A DNA stretch of 64,000 bases from Armatimonadota bacterium (GTDB lineage Bacteria; Armatimonadota; UBA10988): the NCBI GenBank assembly GCA_016235455.1, contig JACRKZ010000021.1:1-64000 (forward strand), given 5' to 3'. The notes under the pieces are model-generated. The model saw nothing but the letters and a program-made list of their open reading frames with translations. It made no database searches and was not told the origin of the DNA. This document shows, one piece after another, positions 24,777-32,823 of the stretch. Made by a program: the position numbers and the translations under genes. Position 1 is the first letter of the stretch. The number at the start of each line of letters is the position of its first letter.

Positions 24777-24814
24777 GCGCCTTGCTCAGGCGGCAGCGCC
24801 TTGCTCAGGCGGCC
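24777..24814. repeat. Tandem 19-bp repeat across the glmM stop codon
   Basis: Two units, 24777-24795 and 24796-24814, differ only in the last base. The second contains the glmM TGA. Each unit holds a small imperfect hairpin (GCCTTGCTCAGGC). A closely related sequence spans the stop codon of the P-type ATPase-like gene at 39131-39160. Confidence 0.6.
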
Positions 24815-26151
24815 GCGGTGGCCAGCCCCGCCACGCCGAACGCGGTCTCCACGAACCCGACCACCTGGCCAAGCAGGCCGGCGTCGGGCCCTTCGGCCAT
24901 GATGCGGGCCAGGTTCTCCGTGCCGCTGTAGCGCACGATCAACCTGCCATGCCCGTTGAGCAACGCGCGCCCGGCGGCAATCGCCTCGCTGACCGGAGAC
25001 AGACCTTCCAATTCCGGCTTGGCCAGCACACGCACGTTCTTCACGGCCTGGGGCACCAGGGCCACCTGCTGCGCCAGTTCGCACAGCGGTCGACCCGATT
25101 CGGCCACCACGGCCAGTAGCTGCATTGCCGTCAGCAGTGCGTCATCGGTGGAGAGGAGCCGCCGGAAGATCAGATGCCCCGACGGCTCACCACCAATGAC
25201 AGCCCCCAGCTCAAGCATTTTCAGCCACACATTGCGGTCGCCAACACGCGACCGGTGCAGGGCGATGCCCTGCTCACGCAACCACAGCTCTAATCCGATG
25301 TTGCTCAGCACCGTGCCGACCACGGCCTGTCCATCGAGCTCGCCGCGCCGGGCCATGGCCTGCGCCGTCAACCCGATGATGCGGTCGCCATCGACCGTCG
25401 CGCGCTGTTCGTCGACGAACACGACCCGGTCGCCGTCGCCGTCGTGGGCCAGGCCCAGCGCGGCGCCACAGCGGTCAGCCGCCTCGCGCACGGCTGCCGG
25501 ATGCTGAGACCCGCAACTCGCGTTGATCAACTCGCCCTGGTCGTCGGCGTTGATCGCCACCACGTCGACGCCCAGCCGCGCCAGCGCGGTCGGCGTGGTG
25601 TAGGCCGTGGCGCCGTGGCCACAGTCCACCGCCACCTTCAGCCCACGCAGCGACAGGCCGGCGGGCATGGTGCCCACGGCGAAATCCACATACTCGTCGG
25701 CGGCGTGCGGCCGCGGGCTCAGCGTGCCACGGGCCGCGCCGACGGGCTCGTTGGCCCAGAACAGCGTCTCGATAGCGCGCTCACAGGCCGCGGTGACCTT
25801 CTCGCCACCCGGGCCGAACAGCTTGAACCCGTTGTCTGGCGCCGCGTTGTGCGAGGCCGACAACGCCACCGCCGCGGCGCCACCATGGGCCGCTAGAGCC
25901 TGCGCGATGCCCGGCGTGGGCAGCACGCCCAGGTCGATCACGTCGCAGCCGGCCGCCATGATGCCTTCGGCCACGGCGGCGCTGAGCGCCGGTCCGCTGG
26001 GCCGGGTGTCACGGCCGAGGTAGACCGCGCCGCCGCCGCGCGCCATGTGCCGCGCCGTGGCCAGGCCAAAGCGCCAGGCGCCTTCCTCATCAATCGGGAA
26101 CTGACCAGCCGGACCACGAATGCCGTCGGTACCGAACAGTTCAGACTTCAC
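24805..26151 (-). CDS. glmM: Phosphoglucosamine mutase-like phosphohexomutase
   Basis: The 448-residue protein is full length for the alpha-D-phosphohexomutase family: FGTDGIRG opening, phosphoserine site ALSASHNAAPDNG (Ser100), metal-binding HDGDGDR (237-242), sugar-binding GGEPSGHL and phosphate-binding RYSGTENLARIM. The GTDGIRG opening and SASHN site favour GlmM, which converts glucosamine-6-P to glucosamine-1-P for UDP-GlcNAc. It overlaps the beta-helix acyltransferase start by 4 bases, which fits the same pathway. A phosphomannomutase role is the alternative. Confidence 0.88.
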   Translation of the reverse strand: MKSELFGTDGIRGPAGQFPIDEEGAWRFGLATARHMARGGGAVYLGRDTRPSGPALSAAVAEGIMAAGCDVIDLGVLPTPGIAQALAAHGGAAAVALSASHNAAPDNGFKLFGPGGEKVTAACERAIETLFWANEPVGAARGTLSPRPHAADEYVDFAVGTMPAGLSLRGLKVAVDCGHGATAYTTPTALARLGVDVVAINADDQGELINASCGSQHPAAVREAADRCGAALGLAHDGDGDRVVFVDEQRATVDGDRIIGLTAQAMARRGELDGQAVVGTVLSNIGLELWLREQGIALHRSRVGDRNVWLKMLELGAVIGGEPSGHLIFRRLLSTDDALLTAMQLLAVVAESGRPLCELAQQVALVPQAVKNVRVLAKPELEGLSPVSEAIAAGRALLNGHGRLIVRYSGTENLARIMAEGPDAGLLGQVVGFVETAFGVAGLATAAA

Positions 26152-26867
26152 GGTGCGCTCCCCTCACTGCCGCGCCGGCCAGCAGGCCGGGCCATCGGCG
26201 CCACCACCGTGGACCCGGCCGCATAGCAGCCGACCACGTTGGCCATCGGGTAAAACCGGCATCCACGCCCGGCCACCGTGCCGGGGTTCAAAACCACATT
26301 GCAGCCCGTCTGCGAACGGTCGCCCAGCACCGCGCCAAACTTGCGCAGACCGCTGTTGAGCGGGCCGTCGCTGGTCGACACCATCACCGGGCCCCGACTC
26401 AGGGTCACGTTGGAACAGATGGTGCCCGCGCCCAGGTTCACGTCGCGCCCAATCAGGCTGTCGCCCACGTAGTTGAAGTGCGGCACCTTGGCGCCAGGCA
26501 GCAACACCACGTTCTTCAGCTCGCTGCAATGCCCAACCACGGCGCCCGCGCCAACCAAGACGTTGCCGCGCACATAGCAGCCCTGCCGCAGCTCGGCACC
26601 CGCCTCGATCACCGCCGGCCCCTTGATGTAGGCGCCCGGCTCGATGACCACACCCTCGCCCAGCAGCACCGAGCCGCTGATGAAGACGCCCTCGGGCACC
26701 TCCGGCGCGGCCGCGTCGGCCGTCAGCTCCGCGAGGTAGGTGCCGAGACGACCCAAGGCCGTCCAGACCGGCTCATCGGCCACGAACAACCCGGCATGGT
26801 CCCAGCCTGCCAGATCGAAGAACGACTCGGCCGCCAATCCCAGATCACTCGCCACAGATCGCCTCAT
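26148..26867 (-). CDS. Left-handed beta-helix (hexapeptide repeat) acyltransferase-like protein
   Basis: The 239-residue product has repeated hexapeptide turns (VFISGSVLLGEGVVIEPGAYIKGPAVI and onward) typical of the GlmU C-terminal acetyltransferase domain and relatives, but no pyrophosphorylase domain. Context with glmM suggests a role in UDP-GlcNAc supply or modification of a nucleotide sugar, which is inference. The ATG at 26867 is chosen because AAGAGGG sits just upstream; a longer frame to 26954 would run into the promoter. It is the first gene of a two-gene operon with glmM. Confidence 0.75.
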   Translation of the reverse strand: MRRSVASDLGLAAESFFDLAGWDHAGLFVADEPVWTALGRLGTYLAELTADAAAPEVPEGVFISGSVLLGEGVVIEPGAYIKGPAVIEAGAELRQGCYVRGNVLVGAGAVVGHCSELKNVVLLPGAKVPHFNYVGDSLIGRDVNLGAGTICSNVTLSRGPVMVSTSDGPLNSGLRKFGAVLGDRSQTGCNVVLNPGTVAGRGCRFYPMANVVGCYAAGSTVVAPMARPAGRRGSEGSAP

Positions 26868-26931
26868 ACCCTCTTGCGACCAGCCGCTGCGCCATTTGTT
26901 GCAGCAGCGCTCGCTTCGCATCAACACGACC

Positions 26932-26961
26932 AGTATATCGACCATATGCGGCAATTGTCAA
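26932..26961 (-). promoter_or_regulatory. Strong sigma70-type promoter for the beta-helix protein-glmM operon
   Basis: On the minus strand TTGACA (26961-26956), an 18-base spacer and TATACT (26937-26932) match the consensus at 11 of 12 positions. Initiation near 26925 leaves a leader of about 58 bases before the ATG. Confidence 0.75.
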
Positions 26962-27131
26962 GCTGGTGAGAAAATGTTCGCGTTGCACGGAATCGGCGCG
27001 GCGGCGCCGGGCCCCGCCGCCATTCCGGGGTGTAGCCCCGGCCACTCCGCGGGTACAGACTGGCAAGGCGCGCTGGAATAGCCGCGCAACTGGGCGGGCT
27101 CGCGCGTATAGAAGTGGGAGGGTGTGTCCGC

Positions 27132-28877
27132 GTGAAGGGGGCCGACGAGGCCAGGAAGATCCGTTTGCGAGCCGCCGAGGCTCTACTGCCTGCGTTTGCC
27201 TGGGTGCTAGGCGGCCAGGCGTGGCGTCTGGCCGTCGGCTCGCTGGCCCATGCCACGCTCACGCCGTGGCTGGTCGTGGGTGTGGCGGCGGTGTTCCTGC
27301 CGGTCCTGGCCGCGCCCAGTCTGACGCGGCACCATACCGCGCCGCGCGCGGCGGCGGGTGCGGCGCTGGTGCTGGGCGGGCTGCGGCTGACGGCGGCGCT
27401 GGTCGGCCCGGCGCTGGCTGGCGCTTACGGCTGGCTTGGTCTGGCGGCATTCGCCCTCTACCTGGCCCTGTGGCCGGCGGCCTGCCCGTCGCGCCGACAG
27501 GCGGGCCATGCCCTGATGCTCGGTCTGAGCCTGCAGCTGGTGGACCGCATCCTCACTGCCACGCTCGACCTGGCCTGGCGCCCTGGCTGGTGGGCCATGG
27601 TCAGTGCGCTGCTGCTCACCGCGCCGGCACTGATCGTGGCCCGCGATGGGCTGCGCGCCGAGCCGGGCGAGCCGCGCCGCTCCCCGCTGCCGCTGGCCAT
27701 GCCACTGGTGCTCCTGGCCTGCTCCGTGGCGGTCAGCCATCCCACCCGACTGAGCGAGCCCCTGGGGTTGAGCCTGCCCACCACCTTCTGGGTCATGGCG
27801 CTAAGCATCGTCGTCGGCATGGCCGTGGCCGGCCTGACTGACCAGTTCCTCAAGAGCCTGGCCGCGCGCAGCCGCACGCGGCCGGCGCGGCTGCGCGCGG
27901 CCTATCAGGCCTGGCGGACGACTCTGACGGTGATCGCCGTGGTCGGTCTGCTGAGCGGCGCGCAGTGGGCCTTGCGCGCGGCCGTGGTGGTCGGACCGAC
28001 GGTGGTGGCCATCAACCTGGCAGCCCTGCTGCGCGCGCGGCCGATCGGGCGCGACCGGCTCATCGGCGGCGTGCTGCCGCTCCTGAGCTGGTGGCTGACG
28101 ATCGCTCTGGCCGCGCAGTCGAACGATCATTTCTGGCCAGCGGCCGTGGCCCTGGCGCTGCTCTATGGTTATGCCACAGTGTCGCTGCTCAACCAGGAGC
28201 GCGTCGACCCGACACACGAGCGCGTGGAGCACTGGACGCTGCTGGGCCACGCCCTGCTGCTCGTTGTGGCCGCCTGGCCGGCTCTGGCGCGCGTGGCACC
28301 GCCGGCCGCGCATGTGCTGGCGGGCGATCGGCTCACCGTCGCCGTGGTCGACGCCGCCGGCACGCCGCGCTCGGTGGCACGGCGTCTGGCGGCGGTCAGC
28401 GCGGCCCGGCCTGACCTGGTCATGCTGCTGGGCGACCGGCGCGGCTCAGGCTTGCGCTTCGATGATTCCGCCTGGTGGTTGAGCCGCAGTCTGGGACTGA
28501 CCGTGCGCCTGCAGAGCCGCGGCGACCTCGCGCTGCTGGCCCGCGTGGCCCCGCTGGAGACCAGCGTCGTGGGGGCCAATGCCATGGCCGGTCTGTGGCC
28601 CCTGTCCGGCGACAACGGTCTGGCTGCCGCAGTCCTCGATGCGCCCGAACGCGAGAGCACGACGATCGAGCAGGTGCTGCCCTCGCTGGCGCCTTGGCCG
28701 CGCCGACTGCTGGCCGGCCGGGTGGCCGACGGTACGCCGCCGCCGCCAGGCTACGACGACCTGCTCGCGGGTGAGCCGTGCGAGTTGGTCCTGTGGGGCG
28801 CCGGCGGCGTCGCCGCCAATGTCGTGGCCCGCCCGGAGCTGGGCGTAGTGTGCGTGGAAGTGGTGGTCGAACCCTAG
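27132..28877 (+). CDS. Polytopic membrane protein with a C-terminal soluble domain
   Basis: The 581-residue product has about ten to twelve membrane helices up to residue 400, rich in Ala/Leu/Trp, followed by a soluble domain of about 180 residues. The soluble part (ARPDLVMLLGDRRGSG, LSRSLGLTVRLQSRGDLALLARVAPL) resembles the order of elements in endonuclease/exonuclease/phosphatase-fold proteins but lacks their catalytic Glu, Asp and His, so any such relation is structural at best. The GTG at 27132 is preferred because GGGAGGG lies upstream. The gene is alone between divergent and convergent neighbours, and its TAG is shared with the histidine kinase stop through CTAG. Function unknown. Confidence 0.55.
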   Translation: MKGADEARKIRLRAAEALLPAFAWVLGGQAWRLAVGSLAHATLTPWLVVGVAAVFLPVLAAPSLTRHHTAPRAAAGAALVLGGLRLTAALVGPALAGAYGWLGLAAFALYLALWPAACPSRRQAGHALMLGLSLQLVDRILTATLDLAWRPGWWAMVSALLLTAPALIVARDGLRAEPGEPRRSPLPLAMPLVLLACSVAVSHPTRLSEPLGLSLPTTFWVMALSIVVGMAVAGLTDQFLKSLAARSRTRPARLRAAYQAWRTTLTVIAVVGLLSGAQWALRAAVVVGPTVVAINLAALLRARPIGRDRLIGGVLPLLSWWLTIALAAQSNDHFWPAAVALALLYGYATVSLLNQERVDPTHERVEHWTLLGHALLLVVAAWPALARVAPPAAHVLAGDRLTVAVVDAAGTPRSVARRLAAVSAARPDLVMLLGDRRGSGLRFDDSAWWLSRSLGLTVRLQSRGDLALLARVAPLETSVVGANAMAGLWPLSGDNGLAAAVLDAPERESTTIEQVLPSLAPWPRRLLAGRVADGTPPPPGYDDLLAGEPCELVLWGAGGVAANVVARPELGVVCVEVVVEP

Positions 28878-31800
28878 CTCACGGGCTGCCCATCCATGAC
28901 GCCGCTGACTGCGCCACGCAGTTCCTCGAGTGTGAACGGCTTGCCCAGCACCCGGTCCACCCCGAGCGGCTGTTCGCCGCCGGCGTCCATGAGCGCGCCG
29001 AACCCCGTGAGCATGAGGACGGGCGTGGCCGGCGACTGCTCCTTCACCGCGCGCGCCAACTGGTCTCCGTTGACCACCGGCATGGCCCGGTCGGTGATGA
29101 CCAGGTCGAACGTCTCCGAGGCGAAGGCCTCCAGCGCCACGCGCCCGTTGGGCGCCAGTACCACGCTATGGCCGTCATACTGCAGGAACTCGCTGAGCAG
29201 GTCGCGCAGGTCAGGCTCATCGTCGGCCACCAGCACGCGCAGCGAGCCGCCCGCGGGGCCGGCGGAGGCGCGGGACACCACATCCGGCGCGGCGTCCGCG
29301 TGGTAGGGTAGCCGGAGCACGACGGTCGTGCCCTGGCCCGGCTGGCTCATGACGTCGATGGCACCAGCATGGCGCCGCACGATGGTCAGCACGGCGACCA
29401 GGCCGAGTCCGCAGCCGGGCTCGTCCTTGGTCGAGTAGAGCGGTTCAAAGCACAGCCGCTGCGCCGCGGCGTCCATGCCGACCCCATCATCACCGACCGA
29501 CAGGCGCACCTCGTTGCCCACGCGGCGGCAGCCGGCGACAATGCGCCCCGTGGGTCCGCCGCGCGATTCGATGGCGTCGGTGGCGTTGAGCAACAGGTTC
29601 AGCAGCGCCTCGTGCAGCTCGGCAGCGTGCGCCGGCAGCGGCTCCACGGGGTCGAACTCGGTGACGACCTCGATGGTGATCCCGGCGGCCAGAGCCTGGT
29701 CCCGCCAGCGCGGCTGGGCCAGGGCGATGGCATGTCGGAAGGCCTCGACCGGGTCGACCATGCCGGCCTCTTCGCCGTCGGGCCGCTGGCGGTAGAGCTC
29801 GCGCAGGCGGCGTACCACGTCGCTCGCCTCGTGGGCGCCCTTGAGGATCAACCCAAGATAGCGCCGCACCCGCGCGCGATCGTCGAGCACGCCGTCGGTC
29901 AGCATGATCTCGGCGAAGCCCATGACCGGCGAGAGGGCGTTGTTGATGTCGTGGGCAATGCCACTGGCCATGGTGCCCAGGGCGCGTAGCCGTTCCTGGG
30001 CGATGACCTGGCTCTGGGTAACGCGCAGGTCCTCATAGGCCTGCTGCAACTCGCGCGTGCGGTCGGCGACGGCCGCTTCGAGCGTCTCCTGCGACCGATG
30101 CAACGCCGCCTCGGCCTGCTTGCGCGCGGTGTTGTCGAAGAAGCTCTCCACCAGGTAGCGGCGCCCCTCGAGCTCGACTGGCACGACGGTCTTGACCACT
30201 GGCACCGACAGGCCCGCTGCCGTGAGCACGGTGCGCTCCGCGGCATCGACCGCCTGGCCCAGGTCGGTCACCGGGCAACGGCCCTGCGCGCTGGGGCAGA
30301 TGAAGCGATGGCAGACCTGCCCGACAATGCGTGAGGCTTCCGCGCCAAACATGGCCAGCGCCACGGGGTTGGCGTCGGCGATGGTGTGCGTCTCGGCATC
30401 GATGACGACGATGCCGGCGGGCACCTGCTCGAAGATGGTGCGGTTCCAGGCCTCGCTGGCCTGCAGTTGGTCGATGGCGGCCTCGCGCGAGATGGCGGCG
30501 CCCAGGACGTTGGCCGCCGCCTTGAGCGCGTCGAGCTCGGCGCGCGAGAACTCGCGGTCGGCCATGAGGTCGTCGAAACCCAGACAGCCCCACAGCTCAT
30601 CGGCCACGAAGACCGGCACCAGGGCCATGGCGCGGATGCCATGCGCGCTGAGTTGGGCGCGCTGCTCGGCCGGGAACTCCGCGAGCCGGCCACACACCGA
30701 CTCGCCGGCCAACAGTCGCGCCTGCCACCAGACCAGGAAGTCGGCGGCCATGGCCCGGTCGAGTTCGGCGCCGGGGCTGCGCGACCAGGTCCAGCCTGGC
30801 TGCGCCTCGCTCGTGGACACCGGCATCAGATGGACGCGACTCACCGCGCACGCCGCGCCGAGCTCGGCCAGCAGACTGTCGACGCGATCGATCCAGCGCC
30901 GACCAGTGAGCAGTCGTTCGGCGAACTCGGCCACCACGCCCAGCAACTGGTCGCGCGCCAGCAACTGCACCATGGCCCGTGAGCGCCGACCCATCTCACG
31001 GTCGGTGGCCTCGCGTAGGCGCCGCTCTTCGGCGGCGCTCAAGCCTTGGCGCAGCGCCACCAGCGACACCACCACGACCACGCCCGCCGCGGCTACGCCG
31101 CCGGCGAGTTCCGGCGCCAGGTGGGGCGCCAAAGCCAACGCCGCCATGGCCAGACAGACGAAGGCGTAGGGCAACAACTCGAACCAGGCGAACGCCGGCG
31201 GCTCGGCTTCGCTCCGGCTCGGCCCGCGCAGCCGCCACCAAGCGGCGGCGATAAACAGCGTCTGCGCCAGGGGATAAATGACCGTGGCCGCGCGCACCCA
31301 CTGCGCCTGCATGCTCGCCTCGCCCTGGGCAAAGACCATGTCAGCGGCGCCCTGGCACAGCGTGGCCGCCGCCAGCGCCATCATCGCCAGCCGCGGCTCG
31401 CCAGGACGAGCGGGCTGCACAAGCAGCAGCAGGGCGCTCTGGATGAGCAACAGATCGAGCAGCGGGTAGAGCAGGCCCAGGACGGTGGGCATCTGGTTGC
31501 CCGCCGCGCCGTTCAGCGAGGGGTACACGTAGACCACGCCAACCAGCAAGAAGCCGGAGATGGTCATGATGGCGCCGTCCACCGTACGCCTGACGCGGGC
31601 CGAGCCGGTGGGGGGCGCCTGCCGCATGGCCGCCAAGGCGATGAGCGCGGGCACGAACTGCAGTACATAGAACACATCGGCGACCGAGGGGAACGGCGAC
31701 CGGCGCGCCACGACCTCGATCCACAGCCAGCAGGCATCGCCCACGGCCCACACGAACTGCGAGCCCGCCAACCACCGCCACGCGCGCCGGCTGGCGGGGT

Positions 31801-32005
31801 CATCGAGGGCGTTGGCGGCAAGCCACAGGGCGGTGGCCGCCACCCAGGGCGAGAGCGACTGCAAGACGGCGGTGACCGACGGAGCGGCGCCAGCCAGGGC
31901 GCACGCCAACATCACCACAAACAGCCCGGCATTGGCCGCCAGCGCTGTCGTTACCGCCTTGGGTTGCTCGCCTGAGAAGTCCGCCATCATTTGTGTCGCT
32001 GCCAC
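28874..32005 (-). CDS. Membrane-bound hybrid histidine kinase (7TM-like, GAF, PAS, HisKA, HATPase, REC)
   Basis: The 1043-residue protein has eight or so membrane helices (about 20-330), a GAF-like domain (about 350-510), a PAS domain (about 515-640), a HisKA domain with the phospho-accepting His in GIAHDINNALSPV (about 683), an HATPase_c domain (N box LLNLLLNATDAI, G boxes DDGVGMD and GCGLGLVAV) and a C-terminal receiver with Asp in ITDRAMPV (about 971). The PAS contains CHRFICPSAQGRCP, a two-Cys pattern common in such sensors. The signal is unknown. The start could be GTG 32005 or ATG 31990. No cognate regulator is adjacent. Confidence 0.9.
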   Translation of the reverse strand: MAATQMMADFSGEQPKAVTTALAANAGLFVVMLACALAGAAPSVTAVLQSLSPWVAATALWLAANALDDPASRRAWRWLAGSQFVWAVGDACWLWIEVVARRSPFPSVADVFYVLQFVPALIALAAMRQAPPTGSARVRRTVDGAIMTISGFLLVGVVYVYPSLNGAAGNQMPTVLGLLYPLLDLLLIQSALLLLVQPARPGEPRLAMMALAAATLCQGAADMVFAQGEASMQAQWVRAATVIYPLAQTLFIAAAWWRLRGPSRSEAEPPAFAWFELLPYAFVCLAMAALALAPHLAPELAGGVAAAGVVVVVSLVALRQGLSAAEERRLREATDREMGRRSRAMVQLLARDQLLGVVAEFAERLLTGRRWIDRVDSLLAELGAACAVSRVHLMPVSTSEAQPGWTWSRSPGAELDRAMAADFLVWWQARLLAGESVCGRLAEFPAEQRAQLSAHGIRAMALVPVFVADELWGCLGFDDLMADREFSRAELDALKAAANVLGAAISREAAIDQLQASEAWNRTIFEQVPAGIVVIDAETHTIADANPVALAMFGAEASRIVGQVCHRFICPSAQGRCPVTDLGQAVDAAERTVLTAAGLSVPVVKTVVPVELEGRRYLVESFFDNTARKQAEAALHRSQETLEAAVADRTRELQQAYEDLRVTQSQVIAQERLRALGTMASGIAHDINNALSPVMGFAEIMLTDGVLDDRARVRRYLGLILKGAHEASDVVRRLRELYRQRPDGEEAGMVDPVEAFRHAIALAQPRWRDQALAAGITIEVVTEFDPVEPLPAHAAELHEALLNLLLNATDAIESRGGPTGRIVAGCRRVGNEVRLSVGDDGVGMDAAAQRLCFEPLYSTKDEPGCGLGLVAVLTIVRRHAGAIDVMSQPGQGTTVVLRLPYHADAAPDVVSRASAGPAGGSLRVLVADDEPDLRDLLSEFLQYDGHSVVLAPNGRVALEAFASETFDLVITDRAMPVVNGDQLARAVKEQSPATPVLMLTGFGALMDAGGEQPLGVDRVLGKPFTLEELRGAVSGVMDGQPVS

Positions 32006-32054
32006 AGTATGCGCCTTTGGCGGCTCCGAGACCAGCCCTCACCGCGACACGTGG

Positions 32055-32060
32055 TAGAAT
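32055..32060 (+). promoter_or_regulatory. Extended -10 before the PH-like membrane protein gene
   Basis: TGGTAGAAT gives TAGAAT at 32055-32060 with TG two bases upstream, 24 bases before the GTG start at 32084. No good -35. Confidence 0.45.
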
Positions 32061-32083
32061 CGACCGCGCAGCGGGAGACCGAC

Positions 32084-32752
32084 GTGCCGCGGCCGTACCA
32101 GGAGCACTTACGGCGAGCACCGACGATATGTGGCCGGCAGGCCGTGCTGGCCAGCGTCACCGTTGCGCCGGCGGCCGCATTGATCGCGCTGCTCACCACG
32201 CCGCAGGCGTTCGTCTTCATCTGGCTGACGCTGTTTCTGGGCTGGCAACTCCAGTTCGGCATTCTGGCGGGCAATCGCGCCCTGCGCAACGCGGTGGCCG
32301 AGCGGCTGGCCTCGTTTGGCCATGCTGTCGAGACCGGACACGACCGCTTCGTGGGCCTGGCCTATCCCTGCTACTTCGGACACGAGCGCCGCGCGGTGGA
32401 GACCGATGATGACGTCGGCTTCCTCACCGTCGATGCGCGCGGGCTGGTCTTTTTGGGGGACGGCCTTGACTTCGTGGTTCCCGCCGAGCAGATCGCCGAC
32501 GTGCGGCTGGTGCGCGACGCCAACACGTTCTTCCTCTCCAACCGGGTCGAGGTCGAGACACGAGACGGCGAGCCGCAGGACACGATCGTTTTCGACTCGC
32601 GCGACCATGCCGCGCACAGCGCCTGCAATCGCGACAACAGGCGCTTGGCCAGCGAGATACGCGCGATCATGCCACGGGCGCAGCGCGCGCGACTGACGGC
32701 TACGGCCGAGGCCACCTTGGCGGAGGACGACTGCGTGACAAGCACGCGGTGA
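32084..32752 (+). CDS. Membrane protein with a bacterial PH-like domain
   Basis: The 222-residue product has two close membrane helices (about 20-62) and a cytoplasmic beta-rich segment (DDDVGFLTVDARGLVFLGDGLDFVVPAEQIADVRLVRD... TRDGEPQDTIVFDSRD) that looks like a bacterial PH/GRAM-type fold. Function unknown. The start GTG 32084 has GGGAG eight bases upstream. Its TGA overlaps a possible GTG of the next frame (GTGA), but the HD-GYP gene more likely starts at 32824. Confidence 0.55.
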   Translation: MPRPYQEHLRRAPTICGRQAVLASVTVAPAAALIALLTTPQAFVFIWLTLFLGWQLQFGILAGNRALRNAVAERLASFGHAVETGHDRFVGLAYPCYFGHERRAVETDDDVGFLTVDARGLVFLGDGLDFVVPAEQIADVRLVRDANTFFLSNRVEVETRDGEPQDTIVFDSRDHAAHSACNRDNRRLASEIRAIMPRAQRARLTATAEATLAEDDCVTSTR

Positions 32753-32780
32753 CCTTCCTTTACAAGCATCCGTGGGGTGC

Positions 32781-32786
32781 TATGCT
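32781..32786 (+). promoter_or_regulatory. Extended -10 before the HD-GYP gene
   Basis: GGTGCTATGCT places TATGCT at 32781-32786 with extended TG, 37 bases before the GTG at 32824. AAGGAGG at 32808-32814 then provides a strong ribosome-binding site, which decides that start. Confidence 0.5.
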
Positions 32787-32823
32787 GAACCTGGGAACGC
32801 ATTTGGCAAGGAGGCGAACCGAC

